Shown: positions 16,873-24,237 of the stretch, one piece after another
Layout: each line of letters opens with the position of its first letter
Position numbering within the stretch: the stretch's first letter is position 1
Assembly (NCBI GenBank): GCA_964421495.1
Contig: CAYQXO010000028.1
Coordinates: 1 to 25,230 of the forward strand
Source of the DNA: CAJXOW01 sp964421495
Lineage (GTDB): Bacteria > Bacteroidota > Rhodothermia > Balneolales > Balneolaceae
DNA: 25,230 nucleotides
Direction: 5' to 3'
Position numbers and translations under genes: made by a program
The notes under the pieces: model-generated
Seen by the model: the letters and a program-made list of their open reading frames with translations, nothing else
Databases searched by the model: none
Told to the model about the DNA's origin: nothing

Positions 16873-17795
16873 GAACGAAATAGATGGTCCTGGGACTTTA
16901 AATATGATTCCGAGCCCAAATATAAGGATATTGGAGCACCAACCGGTAATGGAATTTTGTGATCAATATGACCATACGGTAAACCGCTGATAACAGGCGT
17001 TTCAGTCTCTCCAAAGACATAGGAAACTATTTTATCGAAGGGAAGAGGATCGTCGTATTCTTCGCGCTCGGGCGGGGTGATGTGTCCGAATAACACGGCG
17101 GGAGCCTGCCGGAAAAAACCGGCCCTGTATAGTTGCAGCAGGTGCCCCTCCAGCTTATGGGAGGGTTCGTTGATATCTTCGAGTATGGGGATATAGGGCA
17201 TGTCTCGAGGCATATACTCGCTGCCGAGTAAACGAAGGCCCACCGACAGGGTGCCGGGCAGCAAATGCCCTTCGATATGCCGGTTATTTCGGGGACTGGC
17301 ATCGAAGGAATACGAGAACGTTCCTTCGTTCAGCAGTTGCCAGAAAAGTTCTTCAAAATCTTGATTGATGGGATCGCGAGCCATATCGGTGGCAACCATT
17401 CCGGCCGAGACGGTTACGAGTCGACTCTTTTGCCAGATGGCCCATTGCAGGGCGGTGATGTCGCTGAAACCGACCAGGAGTTTGGCCTGTTGTCGGATTT
17501 GATTAAAATTCAACAACGGCAGCAGCCGCATCGAACCGTAACCGCCCCGAGCACAAAAAAGAGCATCGATTTCGGGATTACGTATGAATTCCATGAATTC
17601 CTCCGCCCGGGAATGGTCGCTGCCGGCCAGATAATATTTTTTTTGATGACAGCTGTTACCGACTTGAACGCTATATCCAAGTTTATTTAAATATTGAACA
17701 CCCCGTTGTAATTTGTCTGGATTAACCGGTGAGGCAGGAGCGGTAACGGCTATAACTCCGTTGCTCGGAAGGGGATGTGGATATTTAATTTTCAT
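16869..17795 (-). CDS. S66-family LD-carboxypeptidase-like protein
   Basis: A 308-residue cytoplasmic protein of the LdcA/MccF family. LdcA removes the terminal D-Ala from recycled murein tetrapeptides; MccF-type relatives cleave microcin C-like adducts. Seen: AVTAPASPV at 16-24, FCARGGYGSMRLLPLLNF (80-97), the nucleophile Ser in LVGFSDITALQWA (S111), an acidic motif PILEDINE where the family has LEDxxE, and ISGLPYGHIDHKIPLPVG carrying the catalytic His. No signal peptide, as in LdcA. It overlaps the upstream permease gene by 11 bases and purN by four. With an elongasome cluster downstream, a murein-recycling role is reasonable but inferred; the exact substrate cannot be read from sequence. 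Confidence 0.88.
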   Translation of the reverse strand: MKIKYPHPLPSNGVIAVTAPASPVNPDKLQRGVQYLNKLGYSVQVGNSCHQKKYYLAGSDHSRAEEFMEFIRNPEIDALFCARGGYGSMRLLPLLNFNQIRQQAKLLVGFSDITALQWAIWQKSRLVTVSAGMVATDMARDPINQDFEELFWQLLNEGTFSYSFDASPRNNRHIEGHLLPGTLSVGLRLLGSEYMPRDMPYIPILEDINEPSHKLEGHLLQLYRAGFFRQAPAVLFGHITPPEREEYDDPLPFDKIVSYVFGETETPVISGLPYGHIDHKIPLPVGAPISLYLGSESYLKSQDHLFRS

Positions 17796-18855
17796 TTTTC
17801 ATCTGGAATACATAATAGTTTTTGAGACACCAGTTAACCTGGCTTATCGTAATACGAATGATGGTTGCCACAGGTATGGCAAGCAACATTCCGATGATCC
17901 CCCCCAGCTCGGCCCCAATAAAAATGATCAACAAAATGGCAACGGGATGCATATTTGCCGCCCGGGAAAAGATAAGAGGCTGAAATAACATGTTATCCAT
18001 TGTTTGTACGACCAGGATGGCCAATAAACATTCAAATGCCAATGAAAAATTACCCGTTTCAATAATGCTGACGATTACGGAGAGAAAATACCCCAGTACG
18101 GGCCCGAAATAGGGAATTGCATTCGCAAGACCGACGGCCAATCCAACGGAAAGAGAGTTATTGAGTCCCACGTACGACAGCGTCAGCCAGGCGGTCAGAC
18201 CCACCAGGAAACATTGCAGCAATACACTTCGAAAATAGGTGCCGAGGCGAGTTTCTATTTTGTCGAGTAAACTGATGGTGGATTCGAAATATTTGTTGGG
18301 AACGAGCTGCAGCAGATTACGGCGTATCTTGCTGCCGTCTTTGAGAAAAAAGAAGGTAGCTACCGGAATCACCAGCATCGCGGAAAATATATTGGTGAAT
18401 AAACCGATCATATTGCTCAGGGCGTTGGGCAACTGCCCGACGTCAAAAAAGTTGCGTGCCATTTGTATTACGCTGTCTTCCAAATAACCCTGCGGCATAA
18501 ATGGAATAACCTGGTGGATCTGCTCCTCAACTTTCAAGGCGATCATCTGGAGATTTTCAACATTGAGTTGGCGAGCAAGTTCTATCATTTGAGCAGCGAT
18601 GACGGGAAAGACATTGGTAGATATCCAGACCAGTATCAGAGCAAGGGATGCGATAGTTAGCATCACGGAAAATGCCCGGTTCATACCCGCCGCTTCCATG
18701 CGGTTTACGATCGGGTCAAGTGCGTAGGTGATAATCAGGGCTATAACGAGGTAAATGACAAGGTTGGCAAATTGCAATAACAGAACCCCGCAGAGGACGA
18801 GGATGCCCACTCCTATCAGATATTTTGTAACACGTTCCGCAGTCAATGTACTCAT
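17785..18855 (-). CDS. AI-2E family transporter (UPF0118/PerM-like membrane protein)
   Basis: A 356-residue membrane protein with about seven to eight hydrophobic segments in the AI-2E/PerM layout: two N-terminal helices, one helix then a soluble amphipathic stretch (about 85-145), and a C-terminal block containing GLANAIPYFGPVLGYFLS and the family signature MDNMLFQPLIFSRAANMHP followed by GAELGGIIGMLLAIPV. Members export diverse small molecules or sodium/protons; the name comes from E. coli TqsA, and autoinducer-2 transport should not be assumed. The start overlaps the recX stop by four bases (ATGA) and its end overlaps the S66 gene, placing it firmly in the recA operon. Confidence 0.9.
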   Translation of the reverse strand: MSTLTAERVTKYLIGVGILVLCGVLLLQFANLVIYLVIALIITYALDPIVNRMEAAGMNRAFSVMLTIASLALILVWISTNVFPVIAAQMIELARQLNVENLQMIALKVEEQIHQVIPFMPQGYLEDSVIQMARNFFDVGQLPNALSNMIGLFTNIFSAMLVIPVATFFFLKDGSKIRRNLLQLVPNKYFESTISLLDKIETRLGTYFRSVLLQCFLVGLTAWLTLSYVGLNNSLSVGLAVGLANAIPYFGPVLGYFLSVIVSIIETGNFSLAFECLLAILVVQTMDNMLFQPLIFSRAANMHPVAILLIIFIGAELGGIIGMLLAIPVATIIRITISQVNWCLKNYYVFQMKNEN

Positions 18856-19535
18856 TGATCCAGGGATTGCATCAATCGATCTATATGTGTATTAATCTGT
18901 TGAGTATGGTATCCCTTACGACGAAGGTAATCAAATACTTTTTTTCGTTTTTTGTATAGACTGGATTCCTTATTGAATTTATAGGAATTCTTGGCAACAA
19001 GCTTATTAAAAGTTTCAAAAAGATCCACCGTCTTAAAATATTTATCAGTTAGGCGCTGAGCGGTGGTTCGGTCGATTCCCTTTTGTTGAAGCGCACGCGC
19101 AATTTTAAGCGGCCCCCATTGATTTAATCCGTATTTATCACGAATAAAAGATTGAGCAAAAGCTTCGTGATCAATCCACCCTTTTTCTTCCAGCTCATCG
19201 AGAACCATTTCAACTGCAGCGGAATCCTCGAAGTCCTTTTTTCGGGCTTTACGCTGTAATTCTTTGCGGGTATGAGCGCGCCTGCCGAGCAATTTTAAAA
19301 AGTAGTGGCGCACGGATTGATAGTTTTCAGCCCGATTGACATCCCGGAAGGCCTCAATGGTGACGGTCTGACCAGTCTCAAGACCGTATTCAACGAGTAC
19401 CGACTCCGAAATCCCGAGTAAAAATTCGTCATTGACGAAAATGGAATATCGACGGCGACGTTTCTTCTGGGGAGTGATAGCGCTGATCGTTCCCGGCAGA
19501 AGGTATTCGGCCCGGTTTGTTGACTTCAAATCCAT
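18852..19535 (-). CDS. recX: Regulatory protein RecX
   Basis: A 227-residue basic protein, somewhat longer than E. coli RecX (166) but typical for other phyla. RecX proteins bind RecA filaments and limit their extension or activity. The three-helix repeat pattern is visible: HYFLKLLGRRAHTRKELQRK (the R-x-x-T-x-x-EL signature), VVLDELEEKGWIDHEAFAQSFIRDK, and LNQWGPLKIARALQQKGI, then a Lys-rich final repeat with YLRRKGYHTQQI. About 50 residues precede the first repeat (ITPQKKRRRRYSIFVNDEFL), which is common in longer RecX forms. It lies 100 bases after recA, separated by a strong hairpin, so its expression is likely a reduced fraction of recA transcription. Confidence 0.93.
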   Translation of the reverse strand: MDLKSTNRAEYLLPGTISAITPQKKRRRRYSIFVNDEFLLGISESVLVEYGLETGQTVTIEAFRDVNRAENYQSVRHYFLKLLGRRAHTRKELQRKARKKDFEDSAAVEMVLDELEEKGWIDHEAFAQSFIRDKYGLNQWGPLKIARALQQKGIDRTTAQRLTDKYFKTVDLFETFNKLVAKNSYKFNKESSLYKKRKKVFDYLRRKGYHTQQINTHIDRLMQSLDQ

Positions 19536-19573
19536 ATTCGGATGCGATCGATTAACAAACAGGCGGCGATGAC

Positions 19574-19631
19574 GTACCTCCCTTGCTCCTGAAACCCGGA
19601 TTTCCGATCTCTAAAGAGGCAAGGAAGGTAC
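19574..19631 (-). terminator. Hairpin between recA and recX, probable partial terminator/attenuator
   Basis: Arms 19616-19631 and 19574-19589 form a 16-position stem with a 26-base loop that contains its own small hairpin (CGGA-TT-TCCG). In minus-strand RNA the stem has 13 Watson-Crick pairs, two G-U pairs and one mismatch; on the plus strand it pairs less well, suggesting selection in the recA-to-recX transcript. It begins five bases after the recA stop. No T-run follows, so it is not a standard intrinsic terminator; a read-through terminator, mRNA-stability stem or processing site are all possible. A recA-recX terminator with read-through is known in E. coli. Confidence 0.6.
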
Positions 19632-19635
19632 ACAC

Positions 19636-20766
19636 CTATGAAGATTTATCCTTCTTGGTTTTTTTCTTCTTACTATTTGACTTGGACTTCTTCTTGCCGT
19701 TGTTTTTTTTGTTTTTATCCGATTTATCCTCTTGCTCCTCTTCACCTTCGTCAGGCAGCATCTTGCTGCGAACCGTTTCTTCGATTTGCTGGGTAAGTTC
19801 GGGTTCTTCCTCAAGAAATTGAGTTGCCGCATCTGTTCCCTGGCCAATAGGCTCCCCGTCATATCGATACCAGCTGCCCCGTTTTTCGATGATATCAAAC
19901 TCGACGGCAAGATCCAGTAATTCGTCGAGCCGGGAAATCCCCTTACCGTACAGGATATTGAACTCAACTTGTTTGAAAGGCGGAGCGACCTTGTTTTTCA
20001 CGATTTTAACTTTTGTTCGATTTCCGGTTACCTCGTCGCCTTTTTTAATGGAACCAATTCGGCGGATGTCGATACGAACCGAGGAATAAAATTTAAGCGC
20101 ACGTCCACCGGAAGTGGTTTCAGGATTTCCAAACATTACTCCGATTTTCTCCCGTATCTGGTTGATAAATATACAGGACGTACGGGTTTTGCTTACTATT
20201 CCGGTTATTTTTCGCAGGGCCTGCGACATTAACCGTGCCTGCAAACCTACATGCGAGTCGCCCATTTCTCCCTCGAGTTCTGCACGGGGGACTAACGCGG
20301 CCACCGAATCGATTACGACCACGTCGAGGGCGGCTGAGCGAATGAGCGTTTCCATAATCTCGAGCGCCTGTTCGCCGCTGTCAGGTTGCGAGACCAGCAA
20401 TTCATCCGTGTTTATGCCCAGGTTCTTGGCATATTTGGGATCGAAAGCATGTTCGGCGTCAATGAATGCGGCGTATCCACCCGCTTTTTGAGCCTCGGCT
20501 ACTATATGTAATGCAAGGGTCGTTTTTCCACTTGCTTCCGGCCCATAAATTTCAGTTACGCGACCCCGGGGTACTCCGCCGACTCCCAGCGCGTAATCAA
20601 CCGAAATCGAACCGGTGGATATGGTGTCCACGTCGGTTATCGGGTTGTCCCCTAATCGCATGATCGTACCCTTGCCATGCTCCTTCTCAATTTGGTTTAC
20701 CGCCATATCAAGGGCTTTTTCACGATCTTTCTTGTCTTTTTTATTGTTTTTGGAATTGGATGCCAT
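19636..20766 (-). CDS. recA: DNA recombinase RecA
   Basis: RecA forms ATP-dependent filaments on single-stranded DNA, drives strand exchange and triggers the SOS response. The 376-residue protein shows Walker A GPEASGKTT (75-83), the Walker B-like VVVIDSVAALVP, loop 1 EGEMGDSHVGLQARLMSQALRK, loop 2 with INQIREKIGVMFGNPETTSGG, and the C-terminal domain with KVAPPFK and GKGISRLDELLDLAVE. The tail is unusual: after an acidic stretch (about 339-347) it runs into about 29 residues made almost wholly of Lys, Ser, Asn and Asp, whereas E. coli RecA ends in an acidic tail. The N-terminus (2-17) is also Lys-rich. No LexA box of a known type was recognised upstream. Confidence 0.97.
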   Translation of the reverse strand: MASNSKNNKKDKKDREKALDMAVNQIEKEHGKGTIMRLGDNPITDVDTISTGSISVDYALGVGGVPRGRVTEIYGPEASGKTTLALHIVAEAQKAGGYAAFIDAEHAFDPKYAKNLGINTDELLVSQPDSGEQALEIMETLIRSAALDVVVIDSVAALVPRAELEGEMGDSHVGLQARLMSQALRKITGIVSKTRTSCIFINQIREKIGVMFGNPETTSGGRALKFYSSVRIDIRRIGSIKKGDEVTGNRTKVKIVKNKVAPPFKQVEFNILYGKGISRLDELLDLAVEFDIIEKRGSWYRYDGEPIGQGTDAATQFLEEEPELTQQIEETVRSKMLPDEGEEEQEDKSDKNKKNNGKKKSKSNSKKKKTKKDKSS

Positions 20767-21173
20767 AACTAAATTTATTTTATTTATCAGCTCTTTCGGT
20801 TATTGTGTACCGGGACCGGAGTTCAGTAAATATTCAAGAAGTCCGCCGACCTGATCTTCGGAACGAAGGAAAGTCGATTTCCGCAAATTTTGCCCGAATT
20901 TGAAGCAAATAGCGTTGATTATGAAACCAGCAACCGGATTAAGATAATCAAGTTCGACTTATCGTAACAGATAATCCAAAGTCTGACGGACCCTAGTAAC
21001 GTAATAAGTATGAGAACCGATCTCCACAATCTGTAGATACGTAACAGGCCTACTCCTTACAGACGAAATAATATATGTATGAATTATGTACAAATATAGG
21101 TAATTTTAGTCACTAAATAAAACAAAAGCCCCGGATATTAATAGTCTTACTTTAATCATAAACAAGGATCATT
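20767..21173. promoter_or_regulatory. Divergent intergenic region between recA and tatD
   Basis: These 407 bases separate recA (minus) and tatD (plus) and should carry promoters for both. I found no riboswitch, tRNA or LexA box that I can support. Minus-strand TATATTTG at 21091-21098 fits the Bacteroidota -7 pattern (TAnnTTTG), but the nearest TTTG upstream is 24 bases away, longer than usual. On the minus strand one frame stays open for about 48 and then 52 codons with a single TAA between, without an ATG; this is listed as a finding. Confidence 0.4.
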
Positions 21174-21941
21174 TTGATTGACACGCATTGCCATTTGTTT
21201 TTAGAACAGTTCCGAACGGATCTGGGGGAAGTCCTGGACCGGGCGGTTGAGGTTGGCATAGATGACATTTTTATGCCGGCTATCGATTTCGATTCCCTGG
21301 AGTCGATGGATCGCCTTCGGCACCCGGAGATCCGGTTTCATAAGATGTCGGGTATTCATCCGACCCAGATAGACGGAACGCAAACCCGGGTTGAAGAGAA
21401 ACTTTTAAAGTATGTTCGCAAAAGTTCCATAGTTGCAGTGGGCGAGACCGGTCTGGATTACTATTGGAGTACGGAGTACAAGCAACAGCAGAAAAATATG
21501 CTGAGGACCCATTGCAAAGTGGCCAGGGAGGTGGACAAACCGGTGATTCTTCATAACCGTTCAAGCACGACGGATTTGCTGAATATAATCGAAGAGGAAC
21601 AAAACGGAAATTTGCGGGGAATATGGCACTGTTTTGATGGATCGCCCGAAGAGGGACGACGAGCTATTGATCTGGGTTTGTATTTGGGCATCGGGGGATT
21701 GCTTACGTTTAAAAATGCCGATGTGGATAAGTCCGTGGCTGATTTACCGCTTAAACACATGATGGTGGAAACCGATGCTCCCTATCTGGCCCCGGAACCT
21801 CATCGGGGAAAGCGCAATGAGCCCGCTTTTGTGGTCCATACCGCTCAGAAGCTGGCGGATATTTTCGATATTTCACTGGATAAAGTGGAAAAGATTACCG
21901 ATCAAAATGCCCGGGAACTCTTTGGTACCCCTCGCTCTTAG
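21174..21941 (+). CDS. tatD: TatD-family metal-dependent hydrolase / DNase
   Basis: A 255-residue TIM-barrel metallohydrolase of the TatD family, whose members act as DNases or exonucleases in repair and degradation; the exact substrate here is not known. Metal ligands are in place: DTHCHL (H5, H7), VGETGLDYYW (E91), VILHNR (H127), IWHCFDG (H152), and VETDAPYLAP (D201), with PHRGKRNEPAFVVH following as usual. The start is TTG at 21174, one codon before the IDTHCH motif; no ATG or GTG is available at the right place. The gene is complete and of normal length. Its end converges with pdxB, 37 bases away. Confidence 0.93.
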   Translation: MIDTHCHLFLEQFRTDLGEVLDRAVEVGIDDIFMPAIDFDSLESMDRLRHPEIRFHKMSGIHPTQIDGTQTRVEEKLLKYVRKSSIVAVGETGLDYYWSTEYKQQQKNMLRTHCKVAREVDKPVILHNRSSTTDLLNIIEEEQNGNLRGIWHCFDGSPEEGRRAIDLGLYLGIGGLLTFKNADVDKSVADLPLKHMMVETDAPYLAPEPHRGKRNEPAFVVHTAQKLADIFDISLDKVEKITDQNARELFGTPRS

Positions 21942-21978
21942 CACGTGAAAAACCAGCGACGGGTGCTCTCTGAAAACG

Positions 21979-23109
21979 TTAAAAATTTTGCAGTCCCAAT
22001 CTGGCTAAAGCGGGATGCTGGTCAAACAGCCTTTCGGGTATTTTAATGTAGCCATACTCATTACGGAAGGTTCGTTCGGTGCGAATTCGGGCAAATTTAC
22101 GGGCCTTTTTATAATCAGGAAGTCCGATAAGTTGGTCCAGGGCCTTTTGGTATTCACTCATGGGGTGAATCCGTTGAAGTATTTCCGACAAAGTGCCGGT
22201 TTCAATGTTTTCGAAAGTATCATCGTAATCAATCGTGGATTGGGGAAGCGGAGGGGGCGAAGAAAGGTCGAACCGATCGGCGAGGGAGGCACAGATCATA
22301 CGGGTGGCCCGCGATTTTGCCTGTCTTGAATACCCGGCAATATGGGGGGTGCGTATAAATGCGTTCCGGGCAACAGGGTCCCGAAATCGGGGTTCACGCT
22401 CCCAGACATCCAGGATATAAGAACCTGTTTTTTCTTCTTCCTTTGATTTTAACAAGACCTGTTCATCAATTATTCCTCCACGAGCGGCATTTATAATCAG
22501 GTCAAAACCTGTTTGGCTCAATATGTGATTATCCAGCCAATGATAGGTCGGATATTCGCTATTATAGGTCAATGGTGTGTGAAAAGTTAATATATCAGAC
22601 TCCAGCAGGGTTTCCAGGTCGGTCGAGGTAAAAGATTCTTCAGTGTATGCCCGCGGCGGATCGTAGGATACAAAGGGAAATTCAAAGACATCCAATAGTT
22701 TAATCAGTTCGGTTCCCACATGACCCACTCCAATGACGCCGATTTGCATATCTTCCAAATTCCGGTTCTTCTGATTGGACCAGTTCAATAAGGCAGTTAT
22801 TACATATTCGGCGACGGCGCGGGCATTACAACCGGGGGCATGGGAAAAGTCAATGTCATATTTCTGCAGGACGGATAAATCAACATGGTCGAATCCGGCA
22901 GATCCGGAGCCAATGAAGGAAAGTAGCTCCGGTTTGTTATTGCGAAAAAGCCCGGTATTGATCGGTGTTACCGTGCGGATCAACAAGGCATGATATTCTC
23001 CCCAGTGATCAGGCAATCCCCGGGACGGATCGAACACATCCAGTTCAGCTTCAGGGGGTATAAATTGGTGAATTTTAAAGAGGTTATGATCGGCAAGTAC
23101 CTTAATCAC
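21979..23109 (-). CDS. pdxB: Erythronate-4-phosphate dehydrogenase
   Basis: A 376-residue NAD-dependent D-2-hydroxyacid dehydrogenase assigned to PdxB, the second step of the DXP-dependent vitamin B6 pathway (4-phosphoerythronate to 2-oxo-3-hydroxy-4-phosphobutanoate). PdxB-specific features are MIKVLADHN at the start, FIGSGSAGFDHVDL, HAPGCNARAVAEYV, and a C-terminal dimerisation extension of about 90 residues after TPHIAGYS that ordinary family members lack. The Rossmann motif is GVIGVGHVGTELIKLL, with the catalytic Arg in INAARGGIID, Glu in LDVWEREP, and His in RTPHIAG. It is a single minus-strand gene flanked by tatD (convergent) and a divergent membrane-protein gene; no other B6 gene is in the window. 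Confidence 0.93.
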   Translation of the reverse strand: MIKVLADHNLFKIHQFIPPEAELDVFDPSRGLPDHWGEYHALLIRTVTPINTGLFRNNKPELLSFIGSGSAGFDHVDLSVLQKYDIDFSHAPGCNARAVAEYVITALLNWSNQKNRNLEDMQIGVIGVGHVGTELIKLLDVFEFPFVSYDPPRAYTEESFTSTDLETLLESDILTFHTPLTYNSEYPTYHWLDNHILSQTGFDLIINAARGGIIDEQVLLKSKEEEKTGSYILDVWEREPRFRDPVARNAFIRTPHIAGYSRQAKSRATRMICASLADRFDLSSPPPLPQSTIDYDDTFENIETGTLSEILQRIHPMSEYQKALDQLIGLPDYKKARKFARIRTERTFRNEYGYIKIPERLFDQHPALARLGLQNF

Positions 23110-23348
23110 TTAATCGATGAATTGATTTGCTGTATGTTTGAAACAAAATTTTCCAGAATACGAATAACATAGGTACGGTAACTTGTATAGGAAGTCAAGT
23201 TAATAAATGCAAGAGTTCCGCCAGCAAATAGCTGATTTATTTTAAAGGACTCCTCTAATAACGGACTGAAGTTCGTAATTCCGAAATTGTATTAAAAAAT
23301 ATAGATGGTGAACGTTTCGAAAGAAAAATCAAAGTTTGGAATAAGCCT

Positions 23349-23353
23349 GGAGG
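23349..23353 (+). promoter_or_regulatory. Clear Shine-Dalgarno sequence (GGAGG) for the gene at 23362
   Basis: GGAGG stands eight bases before ATG 23362. It is the only strong Shine-Dalgarno noticed in the window and supports that ATG over the in-frame ATG six bases later. Confidence 0.75.
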
Positions 23354-23361
23354 AAAAGTAA

Positions 23362-24213
23362 ATGCATATGTTTAAACATATTAATTATTCGAGGGCGGCA
23401 TTTTTGCATCCACTGAATATTGGCGTGCTGCTGGGTGCATTTTTAACGGTGTTTGTGCTTAGCGATTCGGGGCTGCTCGCTAACGTTATCTTTTCTTTCA
23501 TATTGGGATTGGAGTTGATTTATCTTGGTGTAGCTCCTCATTTGCCTCAATTTCATGAACATGTCAGGAAACGGAGGGGGGGGGATCACGGCCGCAAAGC
23601 CGGTGAAATGACGATTCTCGAAATGCTGAGCCAAGACGGCCGGGATCGCTTTCTTTCACTGAAAAACCAGATAGGTTCTATTCGTGAAGAATTTGAACGA
23701 CTGCCATACAGTGCGCAGCCCCTTATCGATCGTATTGGGGATAATCTGGACCGTTTGGTAAAAAAATATATGCAGATGCTCGAGTTGTACGATCGGTATG
23801 AGGCCCATTTGCAAAAAACGGACGAAGAGGAGCTGAATGAAAAGATTAGCGAAGAAAAGAAAAAAATTCGGGAAACAAGTTCCGAAAAGTTGGTCCAAGG
23901 CAGGAAAAGGAGGCTGCAGGTTCTGCAGAATCGACTCGAGAAACGTAAATTGACCAAAGAAAAAAATACGGTCTGCACGTCTGCTCTTGAAACGATTGAG
24001 GATACCATACGTTATATTGATGAACGGGTGATTACGATGAGCGATTCCAAGTTGGACGACCTGTTGTCGGAATTGGTGGAAACTTCGAATACGGTGGAAG
24101 ATCTTTTCTCCACGTTTAAGGATATCGGTGAGCCTGAAGTTGAAAGGGATATCAAAAATGGGGAAGAGTCCACCTGTGATAAGGACGAAGGGAAAAGTCA
24201 GTCAACCAGATAA
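23362..24213 (+). CDS. Unrecognised membrane-anchored coiled-coil protein
   Basis: I do not recognise this 283-residue protein. It has two hydrophobic segments near the N-terminus (about 18-33 and 38-57) joined by a very short turn, so both ends probably face the cytoplasm, followed by a long, highly charged helical region (about 85-265) with heptad-like Leu/Ile spacing and many Lys/Glu, and a polar tail. The layout recalls cytoplasmic coiled-coil scaffolds or phage-shock-type proteins but no specific signature is present. A nine-G run encodes residues 72-75, just after the membrane part. It has the window's only clear Shine-Dalgarno and lies 24 bases before an enoyl-CoA hydratase gene, likely in one transcript. 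Confidence 0.75.
   Translation: MHMFKHINYSRAAFLHPLNIGVLLGAFLTVFVLSDSGLLANVIFSFILGLELIYLGVAPHLPQFHEHVRKRRGGDHGRKAGEMTILEMLSQDGRDRFLSLKNQIGSIREEFERLPYSAQPLIDRIGDNLDRLVKKYMQMLELYDRYEAHLQKTDEEELNEKISEEKKKIRETSSEKLVQGRKRRLQVLQNRLEKRKLTKEKNTVCTSALETIEDTIRYIDERVITMSDSKLDDLLSELVETSNTVEDLFSTFKDIGEPEVERDIKNGEESTCDKDEGKSQSTR
23576..23584 (+). repeat. Nine-G homopolymer inside a coding sequence
   Basis: Nine consecutive G bases lie in the unrecognised membrane-protein gene (codons for RGGD, residues 72-75). Gaining or losing one G leads to a TGA within about a dozen codons in either shifted frame, which would leave only the two-helix membrane part. Such tracts can act as slippage sites. Confidence 0.85.
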
Positions 24214-24237
24214 TATGGATAAAGGGACTTTGCGATC

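Noticed and set aside
21031..21047. CTGT-N9-ACAG sequence resembling an E. coli LexA box upstream of recA
   Set aside because: The spacing is nine rather than eight bases, and there is no evidence that this lineage uses the enterobacterial LexA motif.
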